Positions 32,785 to 44,476 are shown, counted from the stretch's first letter. The stretch: DNA of 64,000 nucleotides from Luidia sarsii (GCA_949987565.1 OX465107.1:7924272-7988271), one strand, 5' to 3'. Translations and numbers: made by a program. The notes: generated by a model not told the origin, from the letters alone.

Positions 32785-33362
32785 ACCTCCAAGGCCAAGG
32801 CTGTTGGGTATCAAAATTATCAGAATTAGATGCTCATGGGCTCCGAGGCCGAGGCCAAGACCAGTGTCTGAGGCCAAGACCACAGTCTCCGAGGCCAAGA
32901 CCGAGTCACAGCATTAGAGGTAAAGACCCCAGTGTCCGAGCCCAAGGCCACAGTCTCTGAGGCCAAGACCGAGTCGATCACAGCATTAGAGGCCAAGACC
33001 ACAGTATCTGAGCCCAAGGGCACAGTGTCTTAGGCCAAGACTGAGTCACAGCATTATAGGCCAAGTGCAGTGTCTGAGGTCAAGGCCAGTGTCTAAGGAC
33101 AAAGCCACAGTGTCCATGGCCAAGAGCAGTGACTGAGGCCAAGGCCACAGTGTCTGAGACCAAGGCCAGTGTCTAAGGACAAAGCCACAGTGTCCATGGC
33201 CAAGATCAGTGTCTGAGGCCAAAGCCAGTGTCTGAGACCAAGGCCAGTGTCTAAGACCAAGGCCAGTGTCTAAGGACAAAGCCACAGTGTCCATGGCCAA
33301 GAGCAGTGACTGAGGCCAAAGCCAGTGTCTGAGACCAAGGCCAGTGTATGAGGCTGGCCTGT
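32785..33362 (+). repeat. GTGTCTGAGGCCAAGGCCA-type minisatellite
   Basis: Irregular repeats of about 18-24 bp built from CAGTGTCTGAGGCCAAG and CCAAGGCCACAGTGTC. Local longer repeats include AAGGACAAAGCCACAGTGTC, seen three times. Confidence 0.85.
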
Positions 33363-33668
33363 TATATCATGGAGCCACTTATAGCGCCGTAGTTATATCA
33401 TGCACCCACATACATTAAAAAAGAAAAGCAAGCCAAATTCGTCAAATCTAAGGCTATGTTCTGATGCATAAGTGTGTATTTTATCGTGTAGTAGGGTAAT
33501 TTACATGTTTTGTTTATTACATTGGGTTGTTCAGTGACGCCAAGAATTTCAAAGTCTGAAGTCCCCCTTTTGAAGTGACCTTTCCAATGAATTTTTGATG
33601 CAGTAGGGAGAATTATACAATTTCAACTGAAAATGCTATTTAGTATATTTGGGTCAAGTTTTTTTCCA

Positions 33669-33785
33669 GCATCCTCTGTGCAGCTTTGCCTTGGAAAGTG
33701 AAGAGCCACATAGACCAGGCTCCAGCTCGATGGAAGATTTGAGGTTGATGGTAGGACGACCTCTGCACCAAGGAGCAATTGAAAA
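33669..33785 (+). CDS. Candidate exon of an unrecognised gene
   Basis: A good acceptor (AAGTTTTTTTCCAG) precedes an open frame reading HPLCSFALESEEPHRPG and MEDLRLMVGRPLHQGAIENI. No convincing donor follows, although the frame stays open to a TAG at 33865. Composition is protein-like, unlike the surrounding AT-rich DNA. No family recognised; no partner exon found. Confidence 0.25.
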
Positions 33786-33869
33786 CATAATGAATGTTAG
33801 TAATGTCCCAAAATACATCGTGTTAATACGATGTCTTTGTAAAGTGTCTTCATTTGAGTCGGAGTAGCC

Positions 33870-35480
33870 TCTATCCGGTCGGCAAATCTATTTTGGTACA
33901 AAATGCAGCTTGATTCAGTCAGCTTGAAACAGTTCAAAATAATAGTCCCATGCGCAACTTAATCCGTCTATATTTGTTTTGTGAAAGCACAGCTGACGTG
34001 TATGGGCCTTGTTTGAAAGAAAAAAACCCAGGCCAATTTGGCTTATTGATTGAAAATGACTTAGAATAGCATTTATTTTAACACCAATTGAAGAAAAATG
34101 CGAGGGGTATCTTTTACCGCTTACTGTAAATGTGCTGGGAAAAAAAATTGTATTTGATTTCCTTAATGCAATTGGACTAATATAGCAGTTATTTGTTGTC
34201 AAAATTCAAAGGATATTTACGAGAAATCAAAATCCAGAATGACTGATGTTATAACGTGGTGAAATGATGGCCCTGTACCATTCCTCACCGTACTGCTGTG
34301 AAACATTATGTTGATTGTTGACCAATGGAAAGCCAAATTGAAAAATACATCGTTGCCATAATTTTTTGCCTGTAATCACTAAAACTAAAAGAAATACGGT
34401 TCCAGCGTTCGAAACAAGCTGTGTCACATCGTTAAATGCGATGCACTTATGAATTCTAGCGATTCCATTTTTCAAACGTATAAGCTTAGCCCCCAAAAAG
34501 CCAGTGAAAAGTGACCCGCTTCAATTCCTTCGAAGTTGGCACAGACTGCTCCTTAAAATGTTACCTTCCCTAAAATACGACGTGTGCCTTAAGGCTATTT
34601 CAGTATTTGATCGTGTCCCATGTGTGACTTGTGTTCCACCACAGCCAGTCACAATTTGTTTCCCTTGTGAGCCGTGTGCGAAACGGGCGCCTAGAGCTAG
34701 CTGTAGGTCTCCCCCTATTGGCAATACGATAGCCCTAGCCGTAGCTCTGGAAACCCGTTTCGGACGCGCCCCGTGTCTTGACTTCGCAAAAACGATTACC
34801 CGTCTTCCCTTTACTTTGCATATGTGATACTTCGTTATTGGCCGATATTTCCTTTATGTGGATGGTGTTTCTAAAATTGACCAATGAGATTTTCTGTTAG
34901 ATCCAGCGGGGCCTCTGTCTAGGTCACTGACTCCCTTTATCTGTCAGAATCACTTGGCTACGGCCGGAAATAACGCAAGGCCATTACCATAGACCCGTAC
35001 ATAATTCCCGACCGTGTGCACGTGATTCGGGAACAGACTTTTTACCAAGTTTTGCGCACGCATCGGCAATCGATGACGTCATGAATAAATAATTAGCTAC
35101 GGTTTTTTAAACACTCTTTAAAGAAAGTTGCGGCAGTTACTTGCTCGCTATTTCCGACCTTTAAAGGGTTGAGAAAACGTGAGAACTTAGACAGTCCCGT
35201 ATTTGGCATAATTGCATATTATTTGCGTATTAAAAATACCCTTAATTTGTTGCTGTAGATTCAAATTCAATGCACGGGTACCCGTTACAAAATTCAAAAT
35301 TCAAATAAATTCATTCCATTTGAAACTGTTGATATGTATTTGATTGTCCGAAATCTCTACAAATTGGAGGTGCGGTCGCTGCCCTTTTGTTCCATTTTAA
35401 TCCCAAACAGAGCTTTGTGTCCCTTCCCTCCTGCCGTTTTTTTGTTGTATTTTCTGCTCTAAGGTACAAGTCCGTCATTT
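33870..35480. other. Unassigned region
   Basis: I see no supported gene. A GC-richer patch at about 34640-35000 contains an open frame rich in Cys and Pro (34504-34827) without recognisable domains or splice context, which I do not call. Confidence 0.4.
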
Positions 35481-35499
35481 ACAGAGCAGCTGACAGAGC

Positions 35500-35625
35500 G
35501 AGCCGTGGCGTGCACGCATAGGCGAGCTGAGCAGTCCGCCTAGTCAAGCTGGCAAACCGAGTTCGAGGCCCGGTGCCAGCATGTTTGGAGCCTCTTTTTT
35601 TTAAACCTACCTTCTTTGTATTTAA
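35500..35625 (+). repeat. tRNA-derived repeat, copy 1
   Basis: A box-B-like GAGTTCGAGGCCCGG near 35560 is preceded by a box-A-like TGGCGTGCACGCATAGGCGA. It is followed by a T run and TTCTTTGTATTTAAAGACAT. The following 290 bp leads to a second copy. It cannot fold as a full tRNA by eye, so a SINE-like unit is more likely than a gene. Confidence 0.45.
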
Positions 35626-35784
35626 AGACATGTAATGTATAAGTGATTACCTGTTTGTGAAGTTAAGCATTATTGTCTTTGTAGTTTGCCATGTTTTACT
35701 TTTGTTACCTTGCACTTGTGCCGTTGCTTTCTGTGTATTTTTAGCGAAGGTACAATCTTGACTACCCTACAGCGAGTGTAAAGC

Positions 35785-35915
35785 AGAGCGAACAGTGGCG
35801 CAGACACATGGGCGAGCTGCAGTCAGTGAGTAGATTGGGGGTTCGAGCCCCGGTGCCTGCAACGATTCTTTTTAACCTAATTTCTTTGTATTTAAAGGCA
35901 TTTAATGTATAAGAG
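35785..35915 (+). repeat. tRNA-derived repeat, copy 2
   Basis: Same layout: AGTGGCGCAGACACATGGGC, then GGGGGTTCGAGCCCCGG (a better box B with flanking T-arm pairing), then TTTTTAACCTAATTTCTTTG and TATTTAAAGGCATTTAATG as in copy 1. The pair is a direct duplication of about 290 bp. Confidence 0.45.
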
Positions 35916-36363
35916 TGTCATTTGCAGTAGAGTTGGCAGAAGCAGCGGTAGCCTACTGGTCTAGCTTGTTGAGCGCTCAGCAAGTAAAACTGGGAAAGTT
36001 GTCGTCGGTTTCTGGTTGGGAAAGTGTCGTGGCTTTCAATGCTTGATCGAAGCTGAGCGCTCAGTTGAGAAAAGGCATAGTTAGCTGAACGGACTCAGCC
36101 GAACAAATGCGTGACGGTAACCGTGGTGTGACCTACTTGTCCCCCCGAGTTGAGCGCTCGGCGGAGGGGGGCGGGGAAAGTTGCACGTGGCCTCCCTGCC
36201 ATTCCGGGCTGAGTACTCAGCTGTCATGGGGCAGGAGGTCACAGGAAGTGGCTGTGACCCGCCTTCCGGTTGAGAAATAATTCAACCGAAAAGGATTATG
36301 GGTAGCCACAGAAAAAGCGCCAAGACCCCCGACGAAACGAAAATACGAGAAAAATCGATAACA

Positions 36364-38001
36364 GAGAGGGTAGAGGGTAGAGGGTAGAGGGTAGAGGGTA
36401 GAGGGTAGAGGGTAGAGGGTAGAGGGTAGAGGGTAGAGGGTAGAGGGTAGAGGGTAGAGGGTAGAGGGTAGAGGGTAGAGGGTAGAGGGTAGAGGGTAGA
36501 GGGTAGAGGGTAGAGGGTAGAGGGTAGAGGGTAGAGGGTAGAGGGTAGAGGGTAGAGGGTAGAGGGTAGAGGGTAGAGGGTAGAGGGTAGAGGGTAGAGG
36601 GTAGAGGGTAGAGGGTAGAGGGTAGAGGGTAGAGGGTAGAGGGTAGAGGGTAGAGGGTAGAGGGTAGAGGGTAGAGGGTAGAGGGTAGAGGGTAGAGGGT
36701 AGAGGGTAGAGGGTAGAGGGTAGAGGGTAGAGGGTAGAGGGTAGAGGGTAGAGGGTAGAGGGTAGAGGGTAGAGGGTAGAGGGTAGAGGGTAGAGGGTAG
36801 AGGGTAGAGGGTAGAGGGTAGAGGGTAGAGGGTAGAGGGTAGAGGGTAGAGGGTAGAGGGTAGAGGGTAGAGGGTAGAGGGTAGAGGGTAGAGGGTAGAG
36901 GGTAGAGGGTAGAGGGTAGAGGGTAGAGGGTAGAGGGTAGAGGGTAGAGGGTAGAGGGTAGAGGGTAGAGGGTAGAGGGTAGAGGGTAGAGGGTAGAGGG
37001 TAGAGGGTAGAGGGTAGAGGGTAGAGGGTAGAGGGTAGAGGGTAGAGGGTAGAGGGTAGAGGGTAGAGGGTAGAGGGTAGAGGGTAGAGGGTAGAGGGTA
37101 GAGGGTAGAGGGTAGAGGGTAGAGGGTAGAGGGTAGAGGGTAGAGGGTAGAGGGTAGAGGGTAGAGGGTAGAGGGTAGAGGGTAGAGGGTAGAGGGTAGA
37201 GGGTAGAGGGTAGAGGGTAGAGGGTAGAGGGTAGAGGGTAGAGGGTAGAGGGTAGAGGGTAGAGGGTAGAGGGTAGAGGGTAGAGGGTAGAGGGTAGAGG
37301 GTAGAGGGTAGAGGGTAGAGGGTAGAGGGTAGAGGGTAGAGGGTAGAGGGTAGAGGGTAGAGGGTAGAGGGTAGAGGGTAGAGGGTAGAGGGTAGAGGGT
37401 AGAGGGTAGAGGGTAGAGGGTAGAGGGTAGAGGGTAGAGGGTAGAGGGTAGAGGGTAGAGGGTAGAGGGTAGAGGGTAGAGGGTAGAGGGTAGAGGGTAG
37501 AGGGTAGAGGGTAGAGGGTAGAGGGTAGAGGGTAGAGGGTAGAGGGTAGAGGGTAGAGGGTAGAGGGTAGAGGGTAGAGGGTAGAGGGTAGAGGGTAGAG
37601 GGTAGAGGGTAGAGGGTAGAGGGTAGAGGGTAGAGGGTAGAGGGTAGAGGGTAGAGGGTAGAGGGTAGAGGGTAGAGGGTAGAGGGTAGAGGGTAGAGGG
37701 TAGAGGGTAGAGGGTAGAGGGTAGAGGGTAGAGGGTAGAGGGTAGAGGGTAGAGGGTAGAGGGTAGAGGGTAGAGGGTAGAGGGTAGAGGGTAGAGGGTA
37801 GAGGGTAGAGGGTAGAGGGTAGAGGGTAGAGGGTAGAGGGTAGAGGGTAGAGGGTAGAGGGTAGAGGGTAGAGGGTAGAGGGTAGAGGGTAGAGGGTAGA
37901 GGGTAGAGGGTAGAGGGTAGAGGGTAGAGGGTAGAGGGTAGAGGGTAGAGGGTAGAGGGTAGAGGGTAGAGGGTAGAGGGTAGAGGGTAGAGGGTAGAGG
38001 G
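36364..38001. repeat. Nearly pure heptamer satellite (TAGAGGG)n
   Basis: About 234 head-to-tail copies of TAGAGGG with no interruption that I can see apart from the edges (AGAGAGGG at left, AGAGGGCTATT at right). All frames are open because 7 is not a multiple of 3 and the unit lacks effective stops on the minus strand; the resulting 584-residue frame is meaningless. The G-rich strand could form G-quadruplexes. Confidence 0.95.
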
Positions 38002-38364
38002 CTATTATAACTGTTCATAATTATTCTATATTTCAAACAATATGTTCACCATCAATAATAATCCTTACAAGGTTTCTTCTATTTCAAGACTTTTATTACT
38101 TCATCAGGTGGATTTTACATAATAAGAAAACTACATGTCATCAGGTTTTATACAATAATAATGAATACTCTTTAAATAATTAAAAAACAAATGCAGTAAT
38201 TTCTAATGTCGAACATGAGTACAGGTGTTGAAGGTGTTAAGAAACATGTCATTATGTTTTTGGACAAATGCAACGCTAAATAAACCCTTGTGATTTCTAT
38301 TTGGAACCAAACTTTCATGACTCATAATTGGTACTCTGGACATGCTGAGTGCTTGCCTTATTGC

Positions 38365-38480
38365 CTGCGGACAAAATACAGGCAGCTCAGGCAGGATTCA
38401 AACCCACGACTTCTGCTTTCTCGTGCAGATGTCTCACCCACTTGGCAACCAACCTAGTTGAGGTCACATGACACATTTAA
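38365..38480 (-). repeat. tRNA-derived SINE, copy 1
   Basis: Minus strand: GGTTGCCAAGTGGGTGAGAC (box A), then GTGGGTTTGAATCCTGCC (box B), preceded by GACCTCAACTAG. The spacing and variable-arm length resemble tRNA-Ser/Leu. The body continues to about 38600 (GGCCAAATCCTCATTGGATT). Relatives are near 43.9, 44.8, 46.1, 46.3 and 56.4 kb, all in the same orientation. Confidence 0.6.
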
Positions 38481-38805
38481 ATCTGTGCAGTGGTGGTTTC
38501 CGTATTAACACCAAGGAAAATAATTCTGAATGTAATCCAATGAGGATTTGGCCCACATTTGAGCACTGCATTCTAGGAGCTTTACCCTAAAAAGCCCAGA
38601 CACCGCTGTCAATCACAACACTTTTTTTGCAATAGGTGAGCCAAGGTAAAGATGTTTAAATACAGGGTGCATAACCATCTAGTCAGCTTAATTGAGAAGA
38701 ACCAACAGTTGCATCAAGTCCAATCATGACGGGGTAGCTACCAATGCTTCATCACAGAACATATCATTGATACAGAAGACTAATACCGAATTGGCTTCAG
38801 CAGAG

Positions 38806-38880
38806 GGGGACTGTCTACTTTGTCTGTGATGCCTTGCCGAGTCTCTCCAAGTCTTCATAGGTTCAGCATCAGGCTGCCGG
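38806..38880 (-). pseudogene. PHB2-like terminal exon fragment fused to the preceding exon
   Basis: Minus strand SLMLN followed by EDLERLGKAS-like codons. It is joined, with almost no intron left, to the exon at 38888-39013. It is the fourth and most degraded copy of the terminal exon. Confidence 0.55.
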
Positions 38881-38887
38881 CACTGAC

Positions 38888-39013
38888 TTCATTGCAGATG
38901 GACGGCAGGATGTGCTCATCATAGTCAGTGCCAAGTTGTCAGAGGATCTTGGGGGAGGCTCGTCTCCATGGGACTGTAGAGCACACGCAGGCTGATGTTC
39001 ACCATCTGGAGAT
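38888..39013 (-). pseudogene. Prohibitin-2-like exon (QMVNISLRVL), copy 1
   Basis: After the acceptor CTGCCATGCAG, minus-strand codons read LQMVNISLRVLYSPMETSLP. After a one-base frameshift and a CGA-to-TGA change, they read QLGTDYDEHILPSICNE, followed by a GTCAGT donor. PHB2 has QMVNISLRVL and a RLGLDYxERVLPSIxNE segment in the same exon, so family identity is secure. PHB2 is a mitochondrial inner-membrane scaffold protein of the prohibitin ring. This copy cannot encode it. Confidence 0.8.
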
Positions 39014-39369
39014 CTGCATGGCAGCATGGATGAAATAAACACATTAATTCTTCTGGTTCAGAAGCCAATGCATGCCGTCATTTGAATTTGGAACACCAAT
39101 TGCCGAGTGTGTGATACTTACTACCACTTACTACATACATACTACCTGTACAGTATGTTTAACTACGGTAGGTTTACAAAGATTATTTGTAGTTCTGTCT
39201 GCAAGATTGTAGGTTTCCACAAGTCAATTGTAAATGCAAGACTTTTAAAGCCTTTTCAATGGCATCCTTAGTTAAAATTTAACTAAATAATAAAGCATGT
39301 TATAGAGAAACATAGGATTGATCAATATTGCAACATCTATCAATATCGCTTCAGAAACAAACAGCGGGT

Positions 39370-41940
39370 TGGGCAAGCACTTACTGCCACACAGACGAAC
39401 AGCGAACTCAGCGCATGGGGCAAGCACTATCTGCCATGCAGACGAACAGCGAACTCAGCGCATGGGGCAAGCACTATCTGCCATGCAGACGAACAGCGAA
39501 CTCAGCGCGTGGGGCAAGCACTATCTGCCATGCAGACGAACAGCGAACTCAGCGCATGGGGCAAGCACTATCTGCCACACAGACGAACAGCGAACTCAGT
39601 GCATGGGGCAAGCACTATCTGCCATGCAGACGAACAGTGAACTCAGCGCATGGGGCAAGCACTATCTGCCATGCAGACGAACAGCGAACTCAGCGCGTGG
39701 GGCAAGCACTATCTGCCATGCAGACGAACAGTGAACTCAGCGCATGGGGCAAGCACTATCTGCCATGCAGACGAACAGTGAACTCGGCGAGCACGTTGGG
39801 CAAAGACTTACTGCCATGCAGACGAACAGCGAACTCAGCGCATGGGGCAAGCACTATCTGCCATGCAGACGAACAGCAAACTCAGCGCGTGGGGCAAGCA
39901 CTATCTGCCACACAGACGAACAGCGAACTCAGCGCATGGGGCAAGCACTATCTGCCATGCAGACGAACAGTGAACTTAGCGTGTTGGGCAAGCGGTAACT
40001 GCCACGCAGATGAACAGCGAACTTAGCGCATGGGGCAAGCACTATCTGCCATGCAGACGAACAGTGAACTCGGCGAGCACGTTGGGCAAAGACTTACTGC
40101 CATGCAGACGAACAGCGAACTCAGCGCATGGGGCAAGCACTATCTGCCATGCAGACGAACAGCAAACTCAGCGCGTGGGGCAAGCACTATCTGCCACACA
40201 GACGAACAGCGAACTCAGCGCATGGGGCAAGCACTATCTGCCACACAGACGAACAGCGAACTCAGCGCATGGGGCAAGCACTATCTGCCATGCAGACGAA
40301 CAGCAAACTCAGCGCGTGGGGCAAGCACTATCTGCCACACAGACGAACAGCGAACTCAGCGCATGGGGCAAGCACTATCTGCCACACAGACGAACAGTGA
40401 ACTCGGCGAGCACGTTGGGCAAAGACTTACTGCCATGCAGACGAACAGCGAACTCAGCGCATGGGGCAAGCACTATCTGCCATGCAGACGAACAGCAAAC
40501 TCAGCGCGTGGGGCAAGCACTATCTGCCACACAGACGAACAGCGAACTCAGCGCATGGGGCAAGCACTATCTGCCATGCAGACGAACAGTGAACTTAGCG
40601 TGTTGGGCAAGCGGTAACTGCCACGCAGATGAACAGCGAACTTAGCGCATGGGGCAAGCACTATCTGCCATGCAGACGAACAGTGAACTCGGCGAGCACG
40701 TTGGGCAAAGACTTACTGCCATGCAGACGAACAGCGAACTCAGCGCATGGGGCAAGCACTATCTGCCATGCAGACGAACAGCAAACTCAGCGCGTGGGGC
40801 AAGCACTATCTGCCACACAGACGAACAGCGAACTCAGCGCATGGGGCAAGCACTATCTGCCACACAGACGAACAGCGAACTCAGCGCATGGGGCAAGCAC
40901 TATCTGCCACGCAGACGAACAGCGAACTCAGCGCGTGGGGCAAGCACTATCTGCCATGCAGACGAACAGCGAACTCAGCGAGCACGTTGGGCAAAGACTT
41001 ACTGCCATGCAGACGAACAGCGAACTCAGCGCATGGGGCAAGCACTATCAGCCATGCAGACGAACAGCGAACTCAGCGCATGGGGCAAGCACTATCTGCC
41101 ATGCAGACGAACAGCGAACTTAGCGCGTGGGGCAAGCACTATCTGCCATGCAGACGAACAGCGAACTTAGCGCGTGGGGCAAGCACTATCTGCCATGCAG
41201 ACGAACAGCGAACTTAGCGCGTGGGGCAAGCACTATCTGCCATGCAGACAAACAGCGAACTCAGCGAGCACGTTGGGCAAAGACTTACTGCCATGCAGAC
41301 GAACAGTGAACTTACTGCGTTGGGCAAGCGCTAACTGCCATGCAGATGAACAGCAAACTTAGTGTGTTCGGCAAGCACTAACTGCCCTAACTGCCATGCA
41401 GATGAACAGCAAACTTAGTGTGTTCGGCAAGCACTAACTGCCCTAACTGCCATGCAGACGAACAGTGAACTTAGTGTGTTCGGCAAGCACTAACTGCCCT
41501 AACTGCCATGCAGATGAACAGTGAACTTAGTGTGTTCGGCAAGCACTAACTGCCCTAACTGCCATGCAGACGAACAGCAAACTTAGTGTGTTCGGCAAGT
41601 ATTAACTGCCATGCAGATGAACAGCGAACTTAGTGTGTTCGGCAAGCACTAACTGCCCTAACTGCCATGCAGATGAACAGTGAACTTAGTGTGTTCGGCA
41701 AGCACTAACTGCCCTAACTGCCATGCAGATGAACAGTGAACTTAGTGTGTTCGGCAAGCACTAACTGCCCTAACTGCCATGCAGATGAACAGTGAACTTA
41801 GTGTGTTCGGCAAGCACTAACTGCCCTAACTGCCATGCAGATGAACAGTGAACTTAGTGTGTTCGGCAAGCACTAACTGCCCTAACTGCCATGCAGACGA
41901 ACAGTGAACTTAGTGTGTTCGGCAAGCACTAACTGCCAGG
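39370..41940 (+). repeat. 47-bp satellite with higher-order structure
   Basis: Monomer CATGGGGCAAGCACTATCTG plus CCATGCAGACGAACAGCGAA plus CTCAGCG. Variant monomers (GGCGAGCACGTTGGGCAAAG and TAGCGTGTTGGGCAAGCGG) recur with a higher-order period of about 619 bp (39971 and 40590). From about 41330 the unit becomes 56 bp through an internal duplication of CTAACTGCC. The unit is stop-free in all three + frames, giving overlapping long frames that repeat MGQALSAMQTNSEL-type sequence. There are no splice sites or coding support. Confidence 0.9.
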
Positions 41941-42324
41941 TAGACAAGCAATGAACAAGCACTAACAGCGAACTCAGCAGTGGTCAAGAACAGTTTGCAA
42001 TGACACTACAATTTATCGTAAAAAAAAAACGTACTCAACAGCAGAGAAAATGTATAGGCTGATACCTCATACGACAGAAATACACGTGTTAGACTTTTAC
42101 TAGCTCACAGGCATCATGAAACATGTGATCCATTCGTGTTATTTAGCTCTGCGAATGTCTAGACACCTTGTCTCAAATACATTTACACAAGTCTGGTTTT
42201 CGCCTCTACTTGTGCATTCACGTACTGTAAAGCACGGTCGCTGTTTGGGTATAGCTATCATGGGTATAGCCACACTCACAACCCAAGAGGTAAATTCTGG
42301 CCACTAGTGACCTTTGACACTGAC

Positions 42325-42439
42325 CTCATTGCAGATGGACGTCATAGTCAGTACCAAGCTGTCGGAGGATTTTGGAGGAGGCACGTCTCCATGGGACTGG
42401 AGAGCACATGCAAGCAGCTGATGTTCACCATCTGAAGAT
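42325..42439 (-). pseudogene. Prohibitin-2-like exon, copy 2
   Basis: Acceptor CTGCCCTGCAG, then LQMVNIS, HVLSSPMETCL, and (frameshifted) ILRQLGTDYD, SICNE, and a GTCAGT donor. It is 11 bp shorter than copy 1, with the EHILP codons deleted. It keeps CGA (Arg) where copy 1 has a stop, so each copy decayed independently after duplication. Confidence 0.8.
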
Positions 42440-42659
42440 CTGCAGGGCAGCATGGATGAAATAAGCACAGTCATTTATGTGGTTCAAAAGCCATGATCAT
42501 TTGAAATTAAAACAGCAATTGCCAATTGTGAGATATTTTGGTATGTTTAACTTCATGTTATGAAGATTATTTGTCGTTCTGCCTGCAAGATTACAGGAGA
42601 GAAGATGCATTGCACATGTAAAGATCCAAGAGAGCTTGACTCCATTAAACGGACACTGA

Positions 42660-43550
42660 GGCTATTACAAGAAGGCAGAGACAGAGATACAGATAAAGGC
42701 AGAGGTAGTAGGCAGAGGTAGGAGGCAGAGGCAGAGGTGTAGTAGGCAGAGATGAAGGCAGAGGTAGTAGGTAGAGGCAGAGATGAAGGCAAAGGCAGTA
42801 GGCAGAGATGGAGACAGAGGTAGTAGGCAGAGGCAGATATGAAGGCACAGGTAATAGGCAGAGGCAGATATGAAGGCACAGGTAGTAGGCAGAGATGAAG
42901 GCACAGGTAGTAGGCAGAGGCAGAGATGAAGGCACAGGTAGTAGGCAGAGATGAAGGCACAGGTAGTAGGCAGATATGAAGGCACAGGTAGTAGGCAGAG
43001 ATGGAGACAGAGGTAGTAGGCAGAGATGAAGGCACAGGTAGTATGCAGAGATGGAGACAGAGGTAGTAGGCAGAGATGAAGGCACAGGTAGTAGGCAGAG
43101 ATGAAGGCACAGGTAGCAGGCAGAGATGAAGGCACAGGTAGTAGGCAGATATGAAGGCACAGGTAGTAGGCAGAGGCAGATATGAAGGCACAGGTAGTAG
43201 GCAGATATGAAGGCACAGGTAGTAGGCAGATATGAAGGCACAGGTAGTAGGCAGATATGAAGGCACAGGTAGTAGGCAGAGATGAAGGCACAGGTAGTAG
43301 GCAGAGATGAAGGCACAGGTAGTAGGCAGAGATGAAGGCACAGGTAGTAGGCAGAGGCAGATATGAAGGCACAGGTAGTAGGCAGATATGAAGGCACAGG
43401 TAGTAGGCAGATATGAAGGCAGTGACATATGAAGGCAGAGGTAGTAGGCAGAGGCAGAGAAGAAGGCAGAGGTAGTAGGCAGAGTCCGAGAAAGAGACAG
43501 AAGGGGAGAGGGAGAGGCAGAGTCCCAGACAGACAGACATAAACTAGAGG
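42660..43550 (-). repeat. 25-bp minisatellite, pyrimidine-rich on the minus strand
   Basis: Unit (plus) AGATGAAGGCACAGGTAGTA plus GGCAG, about 30 copies with 6-bp GCAGAG insertions, and a short continuation at 43720-43800. On the minus strand, the sense strand of the PHB2 remnants, it is CT-rich, as intron polypyrimidine tracts are. Open frames of about 300 residues on the minus strand are low-complexity artefacts. Confidence 0.85.
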
Positions 43551-43894
43551 CTGAGGTAGAGGTTCTTGCATCACTTGGATCAACGTGTTGATCGATAGAG
43601 GGCGTATCACGTTGAAAGGCGGCTTTAACGCGATAACAAACGATGAATCTAACGTGATAAGTGATAGGCTAACTAGATAAGGCTATCGCGGTACACACTT
43701 CGTTTTGGTTGGTACTGTAGTACGCAGAGGCAGAGACAGAGATGAAGGCAGGAGTAGAAGGCAGAGGAAGTAGGCAGAGACAGAAGAAGGCAGAGGTGGA
43801 AACATATCCTGGACATGTCACAGGGCCCCTAGAAGGCAAAATACTATGTCAACAAATACACATGTATGTAGTTAGTACAGAATGCTCAATGCTT

Positions 43895-44030
43895 TGCCTT
43901 ATTGCCTGCTGAAAAATATACAGCCTTCGGGCGGGATTCAAACCCCTGACTCCACCTTTCTAGTGCAGATGTGTCACCCACTTGACCACCGAGCTGGTCG
44001 AGGTCACGTGGCACATTCGAATCTGCGTAA
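43895..44030 (-). repeat. tRNA-derived SINE, copy 2
   Basis: Minus strand: GGTGGTCAAGTGGGTGACAC (box A) and AGGGGTTTGAATCCCGCC (box B), preceded by GACCTCGACCAGCTC. It lies about 450 bp downstream, in PHB2 sense, of terminal-exon copy 44477-44618. Confidence 0.6.
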
Positions 44031-44476
44031 TGGCGGGTTCCCTGTTGTATAGACACATATTTGTTTAAAACAAGGGGAATGTCATTCAATGAGAATTTGA
44101 CTCACTACAAATTTAAGTCCTGTCAACTTCTGTAATGTGTTGCCAAGTCTCTGTGAGTCTTCATATAATGTAGCATTTTCTGGTTCAGCATCAGATTCAG
44201 TAATCTATTTTTTTTTTTATTAAATAAAATGTCCACAAAGTGCGAGAGGTCTGGAGTTCGAGTCCCTAGTCCAGTAAAACTAATCATCAAAATGTTGTGA
44301 TGTTAAATGTAACAAGTAGATACATCTGTTGAAATTTTAGGAAAAACCTGGAGGCAAGTCTAAATACCAAACAAGCAAAGTACAGCAAACTTGAGGTGAC
44401 AATGTTCTTTTTTTCTTTAATCCAGAGGTCTCGGGTTCAACTCGTGCTTAAACAAAATAATAAAACTTTTTCTTAC

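Noticed and set aside
35785..35865. Functional tRNA gene
   Set aside because: The T arm is good but I cannot draw a complete acceptor stem, D arm and anticodon arm; the sequence is duplicated with a shared tail, which fits a SINE-like repeat better.
36364..38001. Telomere or interstitial telomeric repeat
   Set aside because: The unit is TAGAGGG, not TTAGGG, and no canonical units are mixed in; it is internal to the window with ordinary DNA on both sides.
36282..38036. 584-codon minus frame repeating TLYPLPS
   Set aside because: It is the translation of the (TAGAGGG)n satellite; the frame stays open only because the heptamer yields no stop on that strand.
39328..40026. Possible repetitive secreted protein or CRISPR-like array in the 47-bp satellite
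   Set aside because: No spacers: monomers abut directly. All three frames are open with a non-multiple-of-3 unit, so no single protein is favoured; a eukaryotic context also excludes CRISPR.
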